From contig NZ_BQHO01000046.1 in NCBI RefSeq assembly GCF_021601385.1, forward strand, positions 1 to 32,459: a stretch of 32,459 nt of DNA. The letters are read 5' to 3'. Each line of letters begins with the position of its first letter. Position 1 is the stretch's first letter. A program made the translations under genes and the position numbers. Shown piece by piece: positions 11,107-23,246 of this stretch. The notes beneath the pieces were generated by a model. The model did not search any database. It was not told the DNA's origin and worked only from the letters and a program-made list of their open reading frames with translations. The stretch comes from Pseudomonas parasichuanensis (GTDB taxonomy: Bacteria > Pseudomonadota > Gammaproteobacteria > Pseudomonadales > Pseudomonadaceae).

Positions 11107-11450
11107 CATATCAGGCCCTATGCAGGCCCGGTGAATAAGCCAAAATCCGACCAAAACAGCATCTTGCGGTGTGAGTAAGCCCTGTGGATAACGCTACATG
11201 AGGGCTATGCACAACCCTGAGTCCTGGCCTGTGGATAATTCACCTGTGGATAAATAGCGTTTTGCTGCACAGGTTTTACGCAGGCCCGGCACAGAGAAGG
11301 CACCTGTTACAGACAAGGTTTCAAATCTCTGTACAGCTTGAAAATAGTGGGCTGCATCGTGTTATCCACAGAAGGTTATCCACTTAAGATCTATAAGTTC
11401 TTCAGAAAAGCTTTTTATATGCCTTTCTTATTTTTTTCATTCTGAGCGTT
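11090..11450. other. oriC: Chromosomal origin of replication oriC (dnaA-rpmH type)
   Basis: The 584-base non-coding stretch between dnaA and rpmH has five perfect DnaA boxes: TTATCCACA at 11100-11108 and 11362-11370, and the reverse TGTGGATAA at 11183-11191, 11230-11238 and 11245-11253. A sixth with one mismatch is at 11376-11384. It is followed by an AT-rich tract at about 11382-11446 suitable as the unwinding element. The location matches the Pseudomonas origin known from P. putida and P. aeruginosa, and genes point away from it on both sides. Confidence 0.9.
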
Positions 11451-11526
11451 GGTAGGTAGCCCTTCCCGTGGCCCGGCCAGACCGCTGACCACTGGGCACC
11501 CTTCATAAGGAATGGCTGGTTGGAAA

Positions 11527-11555
11527 TTGACCTATGGGCTTGCTTTCTCTAGAAT
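11527..11555 (+). promoter_or_regulatory. rpmH promoter
   Basis: TTGACC (11527-11532) and TAGAAT (11550-11555) are separated by 17 bases, a near-consensus sigma70 promoter, about 60 bases upstream of the rpmH start. It probably drives rpmH-rnpA-yidD-yidC. Confidence 0.65.
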
Positions 11556-11616
11556 CGCCGATCTCTTAAAAAGGGGGCCCTTCCGGCCCGTTGTCGACCA
11601 ACCCAGGTAACACGCC

Positions 11617-11751
11617 ATGAAACGTACTTTCCAACCAAGCACCATCAAGCGCGCACGCACCCACGGTTTCCGTGCCCGTATGGCCACCAAGAACGGCCGC
11701 GCCGTTCTGTCGCGTCGTCGTGCCAAAGGCCGTAAGCGTCTGGCCATTTGA
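11617..11751 (+). CDS. rpmH: Ribosomal protein bL34
   Basis: 44 residues beginning MKRTFQPS and ending with KGRKRLAI, the canonical length and highly basic sequence of L34, a component of the 50S subunit. The ATG has CAGG upstream. It is the first gene of the rpmH-rnpA-yidD-yidC group, beside oriC as in most bacteria. Confidence 0.98.
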   Translation: MKRTFQPSTIKRARTHGFRARMATKNGRAVLSRRRAKGRKRLAI

Positions 11752-11767
11752 TTTTTCGGCACAGGTG

Positions 11768-12169
11768 GTGAGTCAGGACTTCAGTCGGGAAAAGCGACTG
11801 CTTACACCCCGGCACTTCAAAGCGGTCTTCGACTCCCCAACCGGCAAGGTTCCAGGGAAAAACCTGCTCATCCTTGCCCGCGAGAACGGCCTCGATCACC
11901 CACGCCTCGGCCTGGTGATCGGCAAAAAGAGCGTCAAGCTCGCCGTTCAACGCAATCGCCTGAAACGCCTGATGCGCGATTCGTTCCGCCTGAACCAGCA
12001 GCTGTTGGCGGGTTTGGATATCGTGATCGTCGCGCGCAAGGGGTTGGGCGAAGTGGAAAACCCAGAATTGCACCAACACTTTGGCAAGCTCTGGAAGCGA
12101 CTGGCTCGCAGTCGGCCCTCTCCAGCGGTCAACGCCAATCCCGCAGGGGTAGACAGTCACAATGCGTAA
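11768..12169 (+). CDS. rnpA: Ribonuclease P protein component
   Basis: 133 residues from a GTG at 11768, chosen so the protein starts [17 protein letters not shown] as in other Pseudomonas; there is no strong ribosome site, and a GTG three bases earlier is equally possible. RnpA assists the RNase P RNA in cutting the 5' leaders of tRNA precursors. The RNA-binding signature is visible: [18 protein letters not shown]. Spacing of 16 bases from rpmH and an 8-base overlap with yidD indicate a single transcript. Confidence 0.95.
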   Translation: MSQDFSREKRLLTPRHFKAVFDSPTGKVPGKNLLILARENGLDHPRLGLVIGKKSVKLAVQRNRLKRLMRDSFRLNQQLLAGLDIVIVARKGLGEVENPELHQHFGKLWKRLARSRPSPAVNANPAGVDSHNA

Positions 12170-12407
12170 ACTGGCCCTCGTTCCGATCCAGTTCTACCGT
12201 TACGCCATCAGTCCCCTGATGGCCAGTCACTGTCGTTTCTATCCCAGCTGTTCCTGTTACGCATACGAAGCCATCGAAAACCATGGCCTCTTGCGTGGTG
12301 GGTGGCTGGCCGTTCGTCGCCTGGGGCGTTGTAATCCGTGGAACGACGGCGGTTTCGATCCCGTTCCACCAGCTCCTTCCTCCCGAACTTCTTCGATAGC
12401 CGAGTAA
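12162..12407 (+). CDS. yidD: Membrane protein insertion efficiency factor YidD
   Basis: 81 residues with the family core, [20 protein letters not shown], at about residues 23-42, and the conserved RLGRCNPW about 15 residues later. YidD is a small membrane-associated protein that helps YidC insert membrane proteins. It overlaps the end of rnpA by 8 bases and ends just before yidC, the typical arrangement. The C-terminus is Pro/Ser-rich and variable. Confidence 0.95.
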   Translation: MRKLALVPIQFYRYAISPLMASHCRFYPSCSCYAYEAIENHGLLRGGWLAVRRLGRCNPWNDGGFDPVPPAPSSRTSSIAE

Positions 12408-12409
12408 TC

Positions 12410-14092
12410 ATGGATATTAAACGCACGATCCTGATCGTCGCCCTGGCAATCGTGTCCTACGTCATGGTCCTCAAATGGAACCAGGACTACGGCCAGGCTG
12501 CCCTGCCGACTCAGAATACTGCTGCCAGCACTGCTGCCCCGGCCCTGCCGGATACCGTCCCGGCCGGAACCGCCGGCGCCAGCGCCGATGTGCCGAGCGC
12601 CAATGCTGAATCCAGCCCTGCGGAACTTGCTCCGGTTGCAGTCAGCAAGGACCTGATCCGCGTCAAGACCGACGTCCTGGACCTGGCTATCGACCCGGTC
12701 GGTGGTGACATCGTCCAGCTGACCCTGCCGAAATACCCACGTCGTCAGGACCATCCGGACATTCCGTTCCAGCTGTTCGACAACGGTGGCGAGCGTGTCT
12801 ACCTGGCGCAAAGCGGCCTGACCGGCGCCAACGGCCCGGATGCCCGTGCCACGGGTCGCCCGCTGTATGCCGCAGAGCAGAAGAGCTTCCAGCTGGCCGA
12901 CGGCCAGGATCAACTGGTGGTCGACCTGAAGTTCAGCGAAAACGGCGTCAACTACATCAAGCGCTTCAGCCTCAAGCGCGGTGAGTACGACCTGACCGTC
13001 AGCTACCTGATCGACAACCAGAGCGGCCAGGCGTGGAACGGCAACCTGTTCGCCCAGCTCAAGCGCGACGCCAGCGGCGACCCGTCGTCGAGCACTGCCA
13101 CCGGTACCGCTACCTACCTGGGCGCCGCCCTGTGGACAGCTGCCGAGCCCTACAAGAAAGTGTCGATGAAAGACATCGACAAGGGCAGTTTGAAAGAAAA
13201 TGTGACCGGCGGCTGGGTAGCCTGGCTGCAGCACTACTTCGTGACCGCCTGGATCCCGAGCAAGGGCGACAACAACGCCGTCCAGACCCGCAAGGACAGC
13301 CAGGGCAACTACATCATCGGTTACACCGGCCCGGCACTCAGCGTTCCTGCTGGCGGCAAGGTCGAAACCAGCGCCATGCTGTACGCCGGCCCGAAGATCC
13401 AGTCCAAGCTCAAAGAGTTGTCCCCAGGCCTGGAACTGACCGTCGACTACGGCTTCCTGTGGTTCATCGCCCAGCCGATCTTCTGGCTGCTGCAACATAT
13501 CCACAGCCTGCTGGGTAACTGGGGCTGGTCGATCATCGTCCTGACCATGCTCATCAAAGGCCTGTTCTTCCCGCTGTCGGCTGCCAGCTATCGCTCGATG
13601 GCGCGCATGCGTGCCGTGGCGCCGAAGCTTGCCGCACTGAAGGAACGCTTCGGTGACGATCGCCAGAAGATGTCCCAGGCGATGATGGAGCTGTACAAGA
13701 AAGAGAAGATCAACCCGCTGGGCGGCTGCCTGCCGATCCTGGTGCAGATGCCGGTGTTCCTGGCCCTGTACTGGGTACTGCTGGAAAGTGTCGAGATGCG
13801 CCAGGCGCCGTGGCTGCTGTGGATCACCGACCTGTCGATCAAGGATCCGTTCTTCATCCTGCCGATCATCATGGGCGCGACCATGTTCATCCAGCAGCGC
13901 CTGAACCCGACGCCGCCGGATCCGATGCAGGCCAAGGTGATGAAAATGATGCCGATCATCTTCACCTTCTTCTTCCTGTGGTTCCCGGCCGGCCTGGTGC
14001 TGTACTGGGTTGTGAACAACTGCCTGTCGATCAGCCAGCAGTGGTACATCACTCGCCGTATCGAGGCCGCGACCAAAAACGCAGCCGCTTGA
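12410..14092 (+). CDS. yidC: Membrane protein insertase YidC
   Basis: 560 residues from the ATG at 12410 (MDIKRTILIVALAIV), two bases after the yidD stop. YidC inserts and folds inner-membrane proteins, alone or with SecYEG. It has an N-terminal membrane anchor (residues 4-24), an Ala/Pro-rich linker and large periplasmic domain (to about 350), then five membrane helices with the conserved signature NPLGGCLPILVQMPVF. The C-terminus is short. The strong terminator at 14118-14144 follows. It is also needed for assembly of the ATP synthase c ring encoded downstream (family knowledge). Confidence 0.98.
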   Translation: MDIKRTILIVALAIVSYVMVLKWNQDYGQAALPTQNTAASTAAPALPDTVPAGTAGASADVPSANAESSPAELAPVAVSKDLIRVKTDVLDLAIDPVGGDIVQLTLPKYPRRQDHPDIPFQLFDNGGERVYLAQSGLTGANGPDARATGRPLYAAEQKSFQLADGQDQLVVDLKFSENGVNYIKRFSLKRGEYDLTVSYLIDNQSGQAWNGNLFAQLKRDASGDPSSSTATGTATYLGAALWTAAEPYKKVSMKDIDKGSLKENVTGGWVAWLQHYFVTAWIPSKGDNNAVQTRKDSQGNYIIGYTGPALSVPAGGKVETSAMLYAGPKIQSKLKELSPGLELTVDYGFLWFIAQPIFWLLQHIHSLLGNWGWSIIVLTMLIKGLFFPLSAASYRSMARMRAVAPKLAALKERFGDDRQKMSQAMMELYKKEKINPLGGCLPILVQMPVFLALYWVLLESVEMRQAPWLLWITDLSIKDPFFILPIIMGATMFIQQRLNPTPPDPMQAKVMKMMPIIFTFFFLWFPAGLVLYWVVNNCLSISQQWYITRRIEAATKNAAA

Positions 14093-14117
14093 CAGGCCGC
14101 TACGCTAGCCTGTGAAT

Positions 14118-14144
14118 AAAAACGCCCCCTCGTGGGGCGTTTTT
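14118..14144 (+). terminator. Rho-independent terminator after yidC
   Basis: Bases 14118-14128 pair with 14134-14144 in an 11-bp stem (CGCCCC core flanked by A and T runs) with a 5-base loop. The T run gives a strong U tail. The A run on the other side means it could also work in reverse. It ends the rpmH to yidC transcript. Confidence 0.9.
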
Positions 14145-14182
14145 GCTATCTGTCTTTCGAATTCGTTGTAGAGGCTTCGAGC

Positions 14183-15553
14183 ATGAACACTGTGCGTGAA
14201 ACCATTGCCGCCATCGCCACCGCCCAGGGCCGCGGCGGTGTCGGTATCGTCCGTTTGTCCGGCCCACTGGCCAGCCAGGCCGGACACACCATCACCGGCC
14301 GCAGCCTGACCCCGCGCCACGCCCACTACGGCCCGTTCCGCGATGCCGATGGCCTGGTGCTGGACGAAGGCATCGCGCTGTTCTTCCCCGGGCCGAATTC
14401 GTTCACCGGTGAAGATGTGTTGGAACTGCAGGGCCACGGTGGCCCCGTGGTGATGGACATGCTGCTGCAGCGCTGTCTCCAGTTGGGCTGCCGTCTGGCC
14501 CGCCCGGGCGAGTTCAGCGAGCGTGCGTTCCTCAATGACAAGCTCGACCTGGCCCAGGCCGAGGCCATTGCCGACCTGATCGAGGCGAGCTCTACCCAGG
14601 CCGCGCGCAATGCCTTGCGCTCGCTGCAGGGGGCGTTCTCCAAGCGTGTGCATGGGCTGACCGAGGCGCTGATTGCCTTGCGCATCTACGTTGAAGCCGC
14701 CATCGACTTCCCGGAAGAGGAAATCGACTTCCTCGCCGACGGCCATGTGTTGCGCATGCTCGATGATGTGCGCACCGAGTTGTCCACAGTGCAGCGCGAA
14801 GCCGGGCAGGGCGCCTTGCTGCGCGATGGCATGACCGTGGTCATCGCTGGCCGGCCGAACGCCGGCAAGTCCAGCCTGCTCAACCAGCTGGCGGGCCGTG
14901 AAGCGGCGATCGTCACCGATATCGCCGGTACTACCCGGGACATCCTGCGTGAACATATCCACATCGACGGCATGCCGCTGCACGTGGTCGACACTGCCGG
15001 CCTGCGCGATACCGATGACCATGTGGAAAAGATCGGTGTGGAGCGGGCGCTGAAGGCCATCAACGAGGCGGATCGGGTGCTTTTGGTGGTCGACTCCACG
15101 GCCCCTGAAGCCAGCGATCCTTTTGCCCTGTGGCCAGAATTCCTCGACCAGCGACCGGACCCGGCCAAGGTCACGCTGATCCGCAACAAGGCTGACCTCA
15201 GTGGCGAGCAGGTTGGCCTTGAGCTGAGTGACGACGGGCATGCAACCATCACCCTGAGCGCCAATGACACCGACATGGGCCTGGACTTGCTGCGTGATCA
15301 TCTCAAGGCCTGCATGGGCTACGAACAGACCGCGGAAAGCAGCTTCAGTGCGCGCCGTCGCCACCTGGAAGCACTGCGCCAGGCCGGTAGCCATCTTGAG
15401 CACGGTCGTGCACAGCTGACCCTTGCCGGCGCGGGTGAGTTGCTGGCCGAAGACCTGCGTCAGGCTCAGCAAGCCCTGGGTGAAATCACCGGGGCCTTCA
15501 GCTCGGACGATCTGCTGGGGCGAATCTTCTCCAGCTTCTGCATCGGCAAGTAA
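14183..15553 (+). CDS. mnmE: tRNA modification GTPase MnmE
   Basis: 456 residues from the ATG at 14183, which has GAGG about 10 bases upstream. With MnmG it forms the cmnm5U34 modification of tRNA wobble uridines. The N-terminal tetrahydrofolate-binding domain is 1-118. A Ras-like GTPase domain follows: G1 GRPNAGKS (223-230), switch [11 protein letters not shown]3 DTAG (270-273) and NKAD. The C-terminal CIGK (453-456) contains the essential cysteine. It starts after the yidC terminator, so it needs its own promoter. Confidence 0.98.
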   Translation: MNTVRETIAAIATAQGRGGVGIVRLSGPLASQAGHTITGRSLTPRHAHYGPFRDADGLVLDEGIALFFPGPNSFTGEDVLELQGHGGPVVMDMLLQRCLQLGCRLARPGEFSERAFLNDKLDLAQAEAIADLIEASSTQAARNALRSLQGAFSKRVHGLTEALIALRIYVEAAIDFPEEEIDFLADGHVLRMLDDVRTELSTVQREAGQGALLRDGMTVVIAGRPNAGKSSLLNQLAGREAAIVTDIAGTTRDILREHIHIDGMPLHVVDTAGLRDTDDHVEKIGVERALKAINEADRVLLVVDSTAPEASDPFALWPEFLDQRPDPAKVTLIRNKADLSGEQVGLELSDDGHATITLSANDTDMGLDLLRDHLKACMGYEQTAESSFSARRRHLEALRQAGSHLEHGRAQLTLAGAGELLAEDLRQAQQALGEITGAFSSDDLLGRIFSSFCIGK

Positions 15554-16069
15554 TCCCTTCCCGGCTCCCCCTGCAAGCGCTGCCTGGCGCTTGTTGCGGG
15601 GGACCCTGTGGTAATTCCCCCTCCTGATCCCTCGCTATACGACCGTTCGTCGCCTGAAATTTTCATCAACAGGCAGGGCGACGCTCGCCTGTACTCTGTG
15701 GAAAACTCGCCTTCAGCTCCGTTGATAACCGCGCTTTTTTGTTGAGGAAAATGCGGCCTGTGGGTAACAGCCACTTTCATCCACAGGTTAAACAACCTTG
15801 TCCAGACCCCACAGGGCTACTTAGGCCCAGGGTTATGAATCGCTGTACATCACGTAGTTAGCGGGCTAAAGGCAGTTATCAACAGGCAGGTAGGGCCCTA
15901 AACATAAACATAAAAACAAAGCTTTTATAAATTTTTCTTCTTTGATTTCTATTGCCTGCCACTCATCCACAGCCTGGTCAAAATTTGCTCAGACGGTTTC
16001 TTTGAAGGGGGGGAAGTCCCTATACTTGTCCGCTTACCTTCTCTATTCGTAAAAACAGGCACGAGGTGC
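15554..16069. other. 516-base AT-rich non-coding region upstream of mnmG, second ori-like site
   Basis: No gene is visible. It carries several DnaA boxes with one mismatch from consensus: TGTGGGTAA (15759-15767), TCATCCACA (15777-15785 and 15963-15971) and TTATCAACA (15876-15884). There is a strongly AT-rich run at about 15899-15950. A possible -10, TATACT at 16021-16026, may serve mnmG, but its -35 is poor. Long non-coding sequence with DnaA boxes upstream of mnmG (gidA) is a known feature of Pseudomonas; whether it initiates replication here is not shown. Confidence 0.55.
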
Positions 16070-17961
<1,892 letters not shown>

Positions 17962-17965
<4 letters not shown>

Positions 17966-18612
17966 GTTCCCTGGTCACCCCGCAACACGCCGAAGAGTTG
18001 TCCACAGGTGCGCGCCAGCTCGGTGTCGAGCTGAGCGCGCAGCAGCACGAACTGCTGCTGGGCTACCTGGCCCTGTTGATCAAATGGAACAAGGCCTACA
18101 ACCTGACCGCCGTGCGCGATCCGGACGAGATGGTGTCGCGCCACCTGCTCGACAGCCTCAGCGTCATGCCGTTTATCCACAAGGACACCCAGCGCTGGCT
18201 GGATGTCGGCAGCGGCGGCGGCATGCCCGGTATCCCCTTGGCTATCCTGCACCCGCACAAGCAGGTGACGGTGCTCGACAGCAACGGCAAGAAGACCCGT
18301 TTCCTGACCCAGGTGAAAATGGAGCTGAAACTGGACAACCTCACTGTTATCCACAGCCGGGTCGAAGAGGTCCAGCCCGAGCAGCCGTTCTGCGGGATCA
18401 TCTCGCGCGCTTTCAGCAGCATGGAAAATTTCACCAACTGGACCCGCCACCTGGGTGACGCCCGCACGCAATGGCTTGCAATGAAAGGGCTGCATCCTGC
18501 CGATGAACTGGTAGCATTGCCCGCAGACTTCACAGTGGAAAGCGAGCAGGCCCTGACCGTTCCAGGTTGCCAGGGCCAGCGCCATCTGCTGATACTGCGC
18601 CGCAAGGCATGA
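17962..18612 (+). CDS. rsmG: 16S rRNA m7G527 methyltransferase RsmG
   Basis: 216 residues from a TTG at 17962, overlapping the mnmG stop (TTGA) with GGAG nine bases upstream. RsmG methylates G527 of 16S rRNA using S-adenosylmethionine; its loss gives low-level streptomycin resistance. The SAM site is [16 protein letters not shown] near residue 75. The overlap indicates coupled translation with mnmG, a conserved arrangement. A perfect DnaA box is at 18347-18355. Confidence 0.96.
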
Positions 18613-18630
18613 CTGGGAACACACGCAACA

Positions 18631-19422
18631 ATGGCTAAGGTATTCGCAATCGCGAACCAGAAAGGTGGTGTGGGCAAGACCACCACCTGTATCAATCTCG
18701 CCGCATCGCTGGCCGCGACCAAGCGCCGCGTGCTGCTGATCGACCTCGATCCACAGGGCAACGCCACCATGGGCAGCGGTGTGGATAAGCACGAGCTCGA
18801 ACATTCGGTGTACGACCTGCTGATCGGGGAGTGCGACCTGACCCAGGCCATGCACTACTCCGAGCACGGTGGTTACCAGCTGCTGCCGGCCAACCGCGAC
18901 CTTACCGCCGCCGAGGTGGTGCTGCTCGAGATGCAGATGAAGGAAAGCCGCCTGCGCAACGCCCTGGCGCCGATCCGCGAGAGCTACGACTACATCCTCA
19001 TCGACTGCCCGCCGTCGCTGTCGATGCTCACCCTCAACGCCCTGGTCGCCTCCGATGGCGTGATCATCCCCATGCAGTGCGAGTACTACGCACTGGAAGG
19101 GCTCAGCGACCTTGTGGATAACATCAAGCGCATCGCCGCACGGTTGAACCCGGCATTGAAGATCGAAGGCCTGTTGCGGACCATGTACGACCCGCGCCTG
19201 AGCCTCAACAACGATGTGTCGGCGCAGCTCAAGGAACACTTCGGCGACCAGCTGTACGACACGGTGATCCCGCGCAACATCCGCCTGGCCGAGGCGCCGA
19301 GTTTCGGCATGCCGGCGCTGGCCTATGACAAGCAATCCCGTGGCGCGCTCGCCTATCTTGCGCTTGCCGGGGAACTGGTTCGCCGTCAGCGCCGTCCATC
19401 ACGCACTGCACAAACAACTTAA
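18631..19422 (+). CDS. parA: Chromosome partitioning ATPase ParA (Soj)
   Basis: 263 residues. ParA-family deviant Walker A ATPase that positions the origin together with ParB. Motifs: KGGVGKTTT (11-19), DLDPQGNATMG, and IDCPPSLSMLTLNAL for the Walker B region. It follows rsmG by 18 bases and is 9 bases from parB. Two perfect DnaA boxes lie inside (18780-18788 and 19113-19121). Confidence 0.97.
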   Translation: MAKVFAIANQKGGVGKTTTCINLAASLAATKRRVLLIDLDPQGNATMGSGVDKHELEHSVYDLLIGECDLTQAMHYSEHGGYQLLPANRDLTAAEVVLLEMQMKESRLRNALAPIRESYDYILIDCPPSLSMLTLNALVASDGVIIPMQCEYYALEGLSDLVDNIKRIAARLNPALKIEGLLRTMYDPRLSLNNDVSAQLKEHFGDQLYDTVIPRNIRLAEAPSFGMPALAYDKQSRGALAYLALAGELVRRQRRPSRTAQTT

Positions 19423-19431
19423 GGAATCCGC

Positions 19432-20304
19432 ATGGCCATCAAGAAACGCGGTCTCGGACGTGGGTTGGATGCACTGCTCAGTGGTCCTTCCGTCAGCGCG
19501 CTCGAAGAGCAGGCTGTCAAGATCGACCAGAAAGAACTGCAACAGCTGCCGGTGGAGCTGATCCAGCGCGGCAAGTACCAGCCTCGCCGTGACATGGACC
19601 CCGAGGCGCTGGAAGAACTGGCGCACTCGATCCGCAACCACGGCGTCATGCAACCGATCGTGGTCCGCCCTATCGGCGACAACCGTTACGAGATCATCGC
19701 CGGTGAGCGCCGCTGGCGCGCCACCCAGCAGGCCGGCCTGGACAGCATTCCGGCCATGGTCCGCGAGGTGCCCGACGAGGCTGCCATCGCCATGGCGCTG
19801 ATCGAGAATATCCAGCGTGAGGACCTCAACCCGCTGGAAGAAGCGATTGCCCTGCAGCGCCTGCAGCACGAGTTCGAGCTGACCCAGCAGCAAGTGGCCG
19901 ATGCCGTCGGCAAGTCGCGGGTGACCGTCGCCAACCTGCTGCGCCTGATCTCGCTGCCCGAGGCGATCAAGACCATGCTCGCCCACGGCGACCTGGAGAT
20001 GGGCCACGCCCGTGCCTTGCTCGGTCTTGAAGAAGATCGTCAGGAAGAAGGGGCGCGTCATGTTGTCGCACGTGGCCTCACCGTGCGCCAAACCGAGGCA
20101 TTGGTGCGCCAGTGGCTCAACGGCAAATCTGATCCGGTCGAGCCGAGCAAACCTGATCCGGATATCGCCCGCCTCGAACAGCGTCTGGCAGAGCGCCTGG
20201 GCTCGGCGGTACAAATCCGCCATGGCAACAAGGGCAAGGGCCAGTTGGTCATCCGTTACAACTCGCTTGACGAGTTGCAAGGTGTGCTAGCACACATCCG
20301 CTGA
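19432..20304 (+). CDS. parB: Chromosome partitioning protein ParB (Spo0J)
   Basis: 290 residues. ParB binds parS sites, spreads as a CTP-dependent clamp and forms the partition complex. The N-terminal ParA-activating segment is basic (KKRGLGRGLDAL); the CTP-binding region has YEIIAGERRWRA; a helix-turn-helix (LTQQQVADAVGKSRVTVANLL) follows at about residues 145-165. AGGAA precedes the ATG. The targets in this window are the parS sites in recF. Confidence 0.97.
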   Translation: MAIKKRGLGRGLDALLSGPSVSALEEQAVKIDQKELQQLPVELIQRGKYQPRRDMDPEALEELAHSIRNHGVMQPIVVRPIGDNRYEIIAGERRWRATQQAGLDSIPAMVREVPDEAAIAMALIENIQREDLNPLEEAIALQRLQHEFELTQQQVADAVGKSRVTVANLLRLISLPEAIKTMLAHGDLEMGHARALLGLEEDRQEEGARHVVARGLTVRQTEALVRQWLNGKSDPVEPSKPDPDIARLEQRLAERLGSAVQIRHGNKGKGQLVIRYNSLDELQGVLAHIR

Positions 20305-20349
20305 AACAATTCCCGTTGTAGCGTGCAGTCGGAAATCACTACCCAATAG

Positions 20350-20378
20350 TTGAATAGGGGTTAATCCGCCCCTATACT
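20350..20378 (+). promoter_or_regulatory. ATP synthase operon promoter with internal inverted repeat
   Basis: TTGAAT (20350-20355) and TATACT (20373-20378) are exactly 17 bases apart, about 75 bases before atpI. The inverted repeat ATAGGGG (20354-20360) and CCCCTAT (20369-20375) spans the spacer and touches both hexamers, so a protein or supercoiling could act here. Confidence 0.65.
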
Positions 20379-20453
20379 CTGCGCGCATTTTGTCGGCACA
20401 AATTATGCCAAGTCATTGCTGACCAGGTAGTCGACTTCCGAGGAGCAGTTGTG

Positions 20454-21747
<1,294 letters not shown>

Positions 21748-21767
21748 GACCGCCTGGCGTGTCTGAT

Positions 21768-21796
21768 AGCCTTCCCCGCCCGTTTGGGGGAGGGCT
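21768..21796 (+). terminator. Intercistronic hairpin between atpB and atpE
   Basis: Bases 21768-21777 pair with 21787-21796 (AGCC-TT-CCCC with GGGG-AG-GGCT, one G-U), loop of nine. It is followed by TAAAAA, not a U tract, so it is more likely a partial terminator or RNA-stability or processing element than a full stop within the operon. Confidence 0.5.
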
Positions 21797-21875
21797 TAAA
21801 AAGTCCGCAAGGGCATGCTGTACCAAACGATTTGTTTTACCGCTTCAAACTAAAAACCTAACCAATACGACGTAA

Positions 21876-22148
<273 letters not shown>

Positions 22149-22205
22149 TCACTCGTTTTTACGAGTTGATTGCTGTGATGAACAAAGACCGAGCGAGGTG
22201 TTGGC

Positions 22206-22676
22206 GTGAACATTAATGCAACCCTGATTGGCCAATCCGTTGCTTTCCTGATTTTTGTACTCTTCTGCATGAAGTACGTATGGCCTCCGGTCATCACTGC
22301 CCTGCAAGAGCGCCAAAAGAAGATTGCCGACGGCTTGGACGCTGCCAACCGCGCAGCTCGCGACCTGGAGCTGGCCCAAGAGAAAGCGGGTCAGCAACTG
22401 CGTGAAGCGAAGGCACAGGCAGCTGAAATCATTGAGCAAAGCAAGAAACGCGCTGCTCAGCTTGTAGACGAAGCCCGTGAACAGGCTCGCGTCGAAGCTG
22501 ACCGTGTGAAGGCTCAGGCTCTGGCCGAGATCGAACAGGAACTGAACAGCGTCAAAGACGCCCTGCGTGCCCAAGTGGGTGCCCTGGCCGTTGGCGGTGC
22601 TGAAAAGATCCTTGGCGCCACAATCGATCAAAACGCGCATGCGGAGCTGGTTAACAAACTGGCCGCTGAAATTTAA
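22206..22676 (+). CDS. atpF: ATP synthase subunit b
   Basis: 156 residues from a GTG with a GAGG site upstream. Subunit b is the peripheral stalk: a single N-terminal membrane helix (residues 5-27, ending [13 protein letters not shown]) followed by a long Ala/Glu/Lys-rich coiled coil to the end. It lies 12 bases before atpH. Confidence 0.97.
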   Translation: MNINATLIGQSVAFLIFVLFCMKYVWPPVITALQERQKKIADGLDAANRAARDLELAQEKAGQQLREAKAQAAEIIEQSKKRAAQLVDEAREQARVEADRVKAQALAEIEQELNSVKDALRAQVGALAVGGAEKILGATIDQNAHAELVNKLAAEI

Positions 22677-22688
22677 GCGAGGGCGATC

Positions 22689-23225
22689 ATGGCAGAACTG
22701 ACCACGTTGGCCCGACCTTACGCTAAGGCTGCCTTCGAGCACGCCCAGGCCCATCAGCAACTGGCCAATTGGTCAGCCATGCTCGGCCTGGCTGCTGCGG
22801 TGTCGCAAGACGACACCATGCAGCGCCTGCTCAAGGCCCCGCAACTGACTAGCGCAAACAAGGCCGCCGCATTCATCGAAGTGTGCGGTGACAAGTTCGA
22901 TGCACAGGCACAGAATTTCATTCATGTTGCCGCGGAAAACGACCGTCTCCTGCTGTTGCCGGAGATTGCCGCCCTGTTCGACCTGTACAAGGCCGAGCAA
23001 GAGAAATCCGTGGACGTGGAAGTCACCAGTGCTTTTGCGTTGAACCAAGAACAGCAAGACAAACTCGCCAAGGTTCTCAGTGCACGGCTCAGCCGGGAAG
23101 TGCGCCTGCACGCGACGGAGGATGCCAGCCTGATCGGCGGCGTCGTTATCCGCGCCGGCGACCTGGTAATCGATGGCTCGGTTCGCGGCAAAATCGCGAA
23201 ACTGGCCGAAGCATTGAAATCTTGA
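22689..23225 (+). CDS. atpH: ATP synthase subunit delta
   Basis: 178 residues. Delta joins the peripheral stalk to the F1 head. It has the N-terminal helical domain ([14 protein letters not shown]) and the conserved C-terminal strand region ([20 protein letters not shown]). GAGGGCG precedes the ATG. Confidence 0.97.
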   Translation: MAELTTLARPYAKAAFEHAQAHQQLANWSAMLGLAAAVSQDDTMQRLLKAPQLTSANKAAAFIEVCGDKFDAQAQNFIHVAAENDRLLLLPEIAALFDLYKAEQEKSVDVEVTSAFALNQEQQDKLAKVLSARLSREVRLHATEDASLIGGVVIRAGDLVIDGSVRGKIAKLAEALKS

Positions 23226-23246
23226 GTTTGAAGGGGCAGCAGAGCA

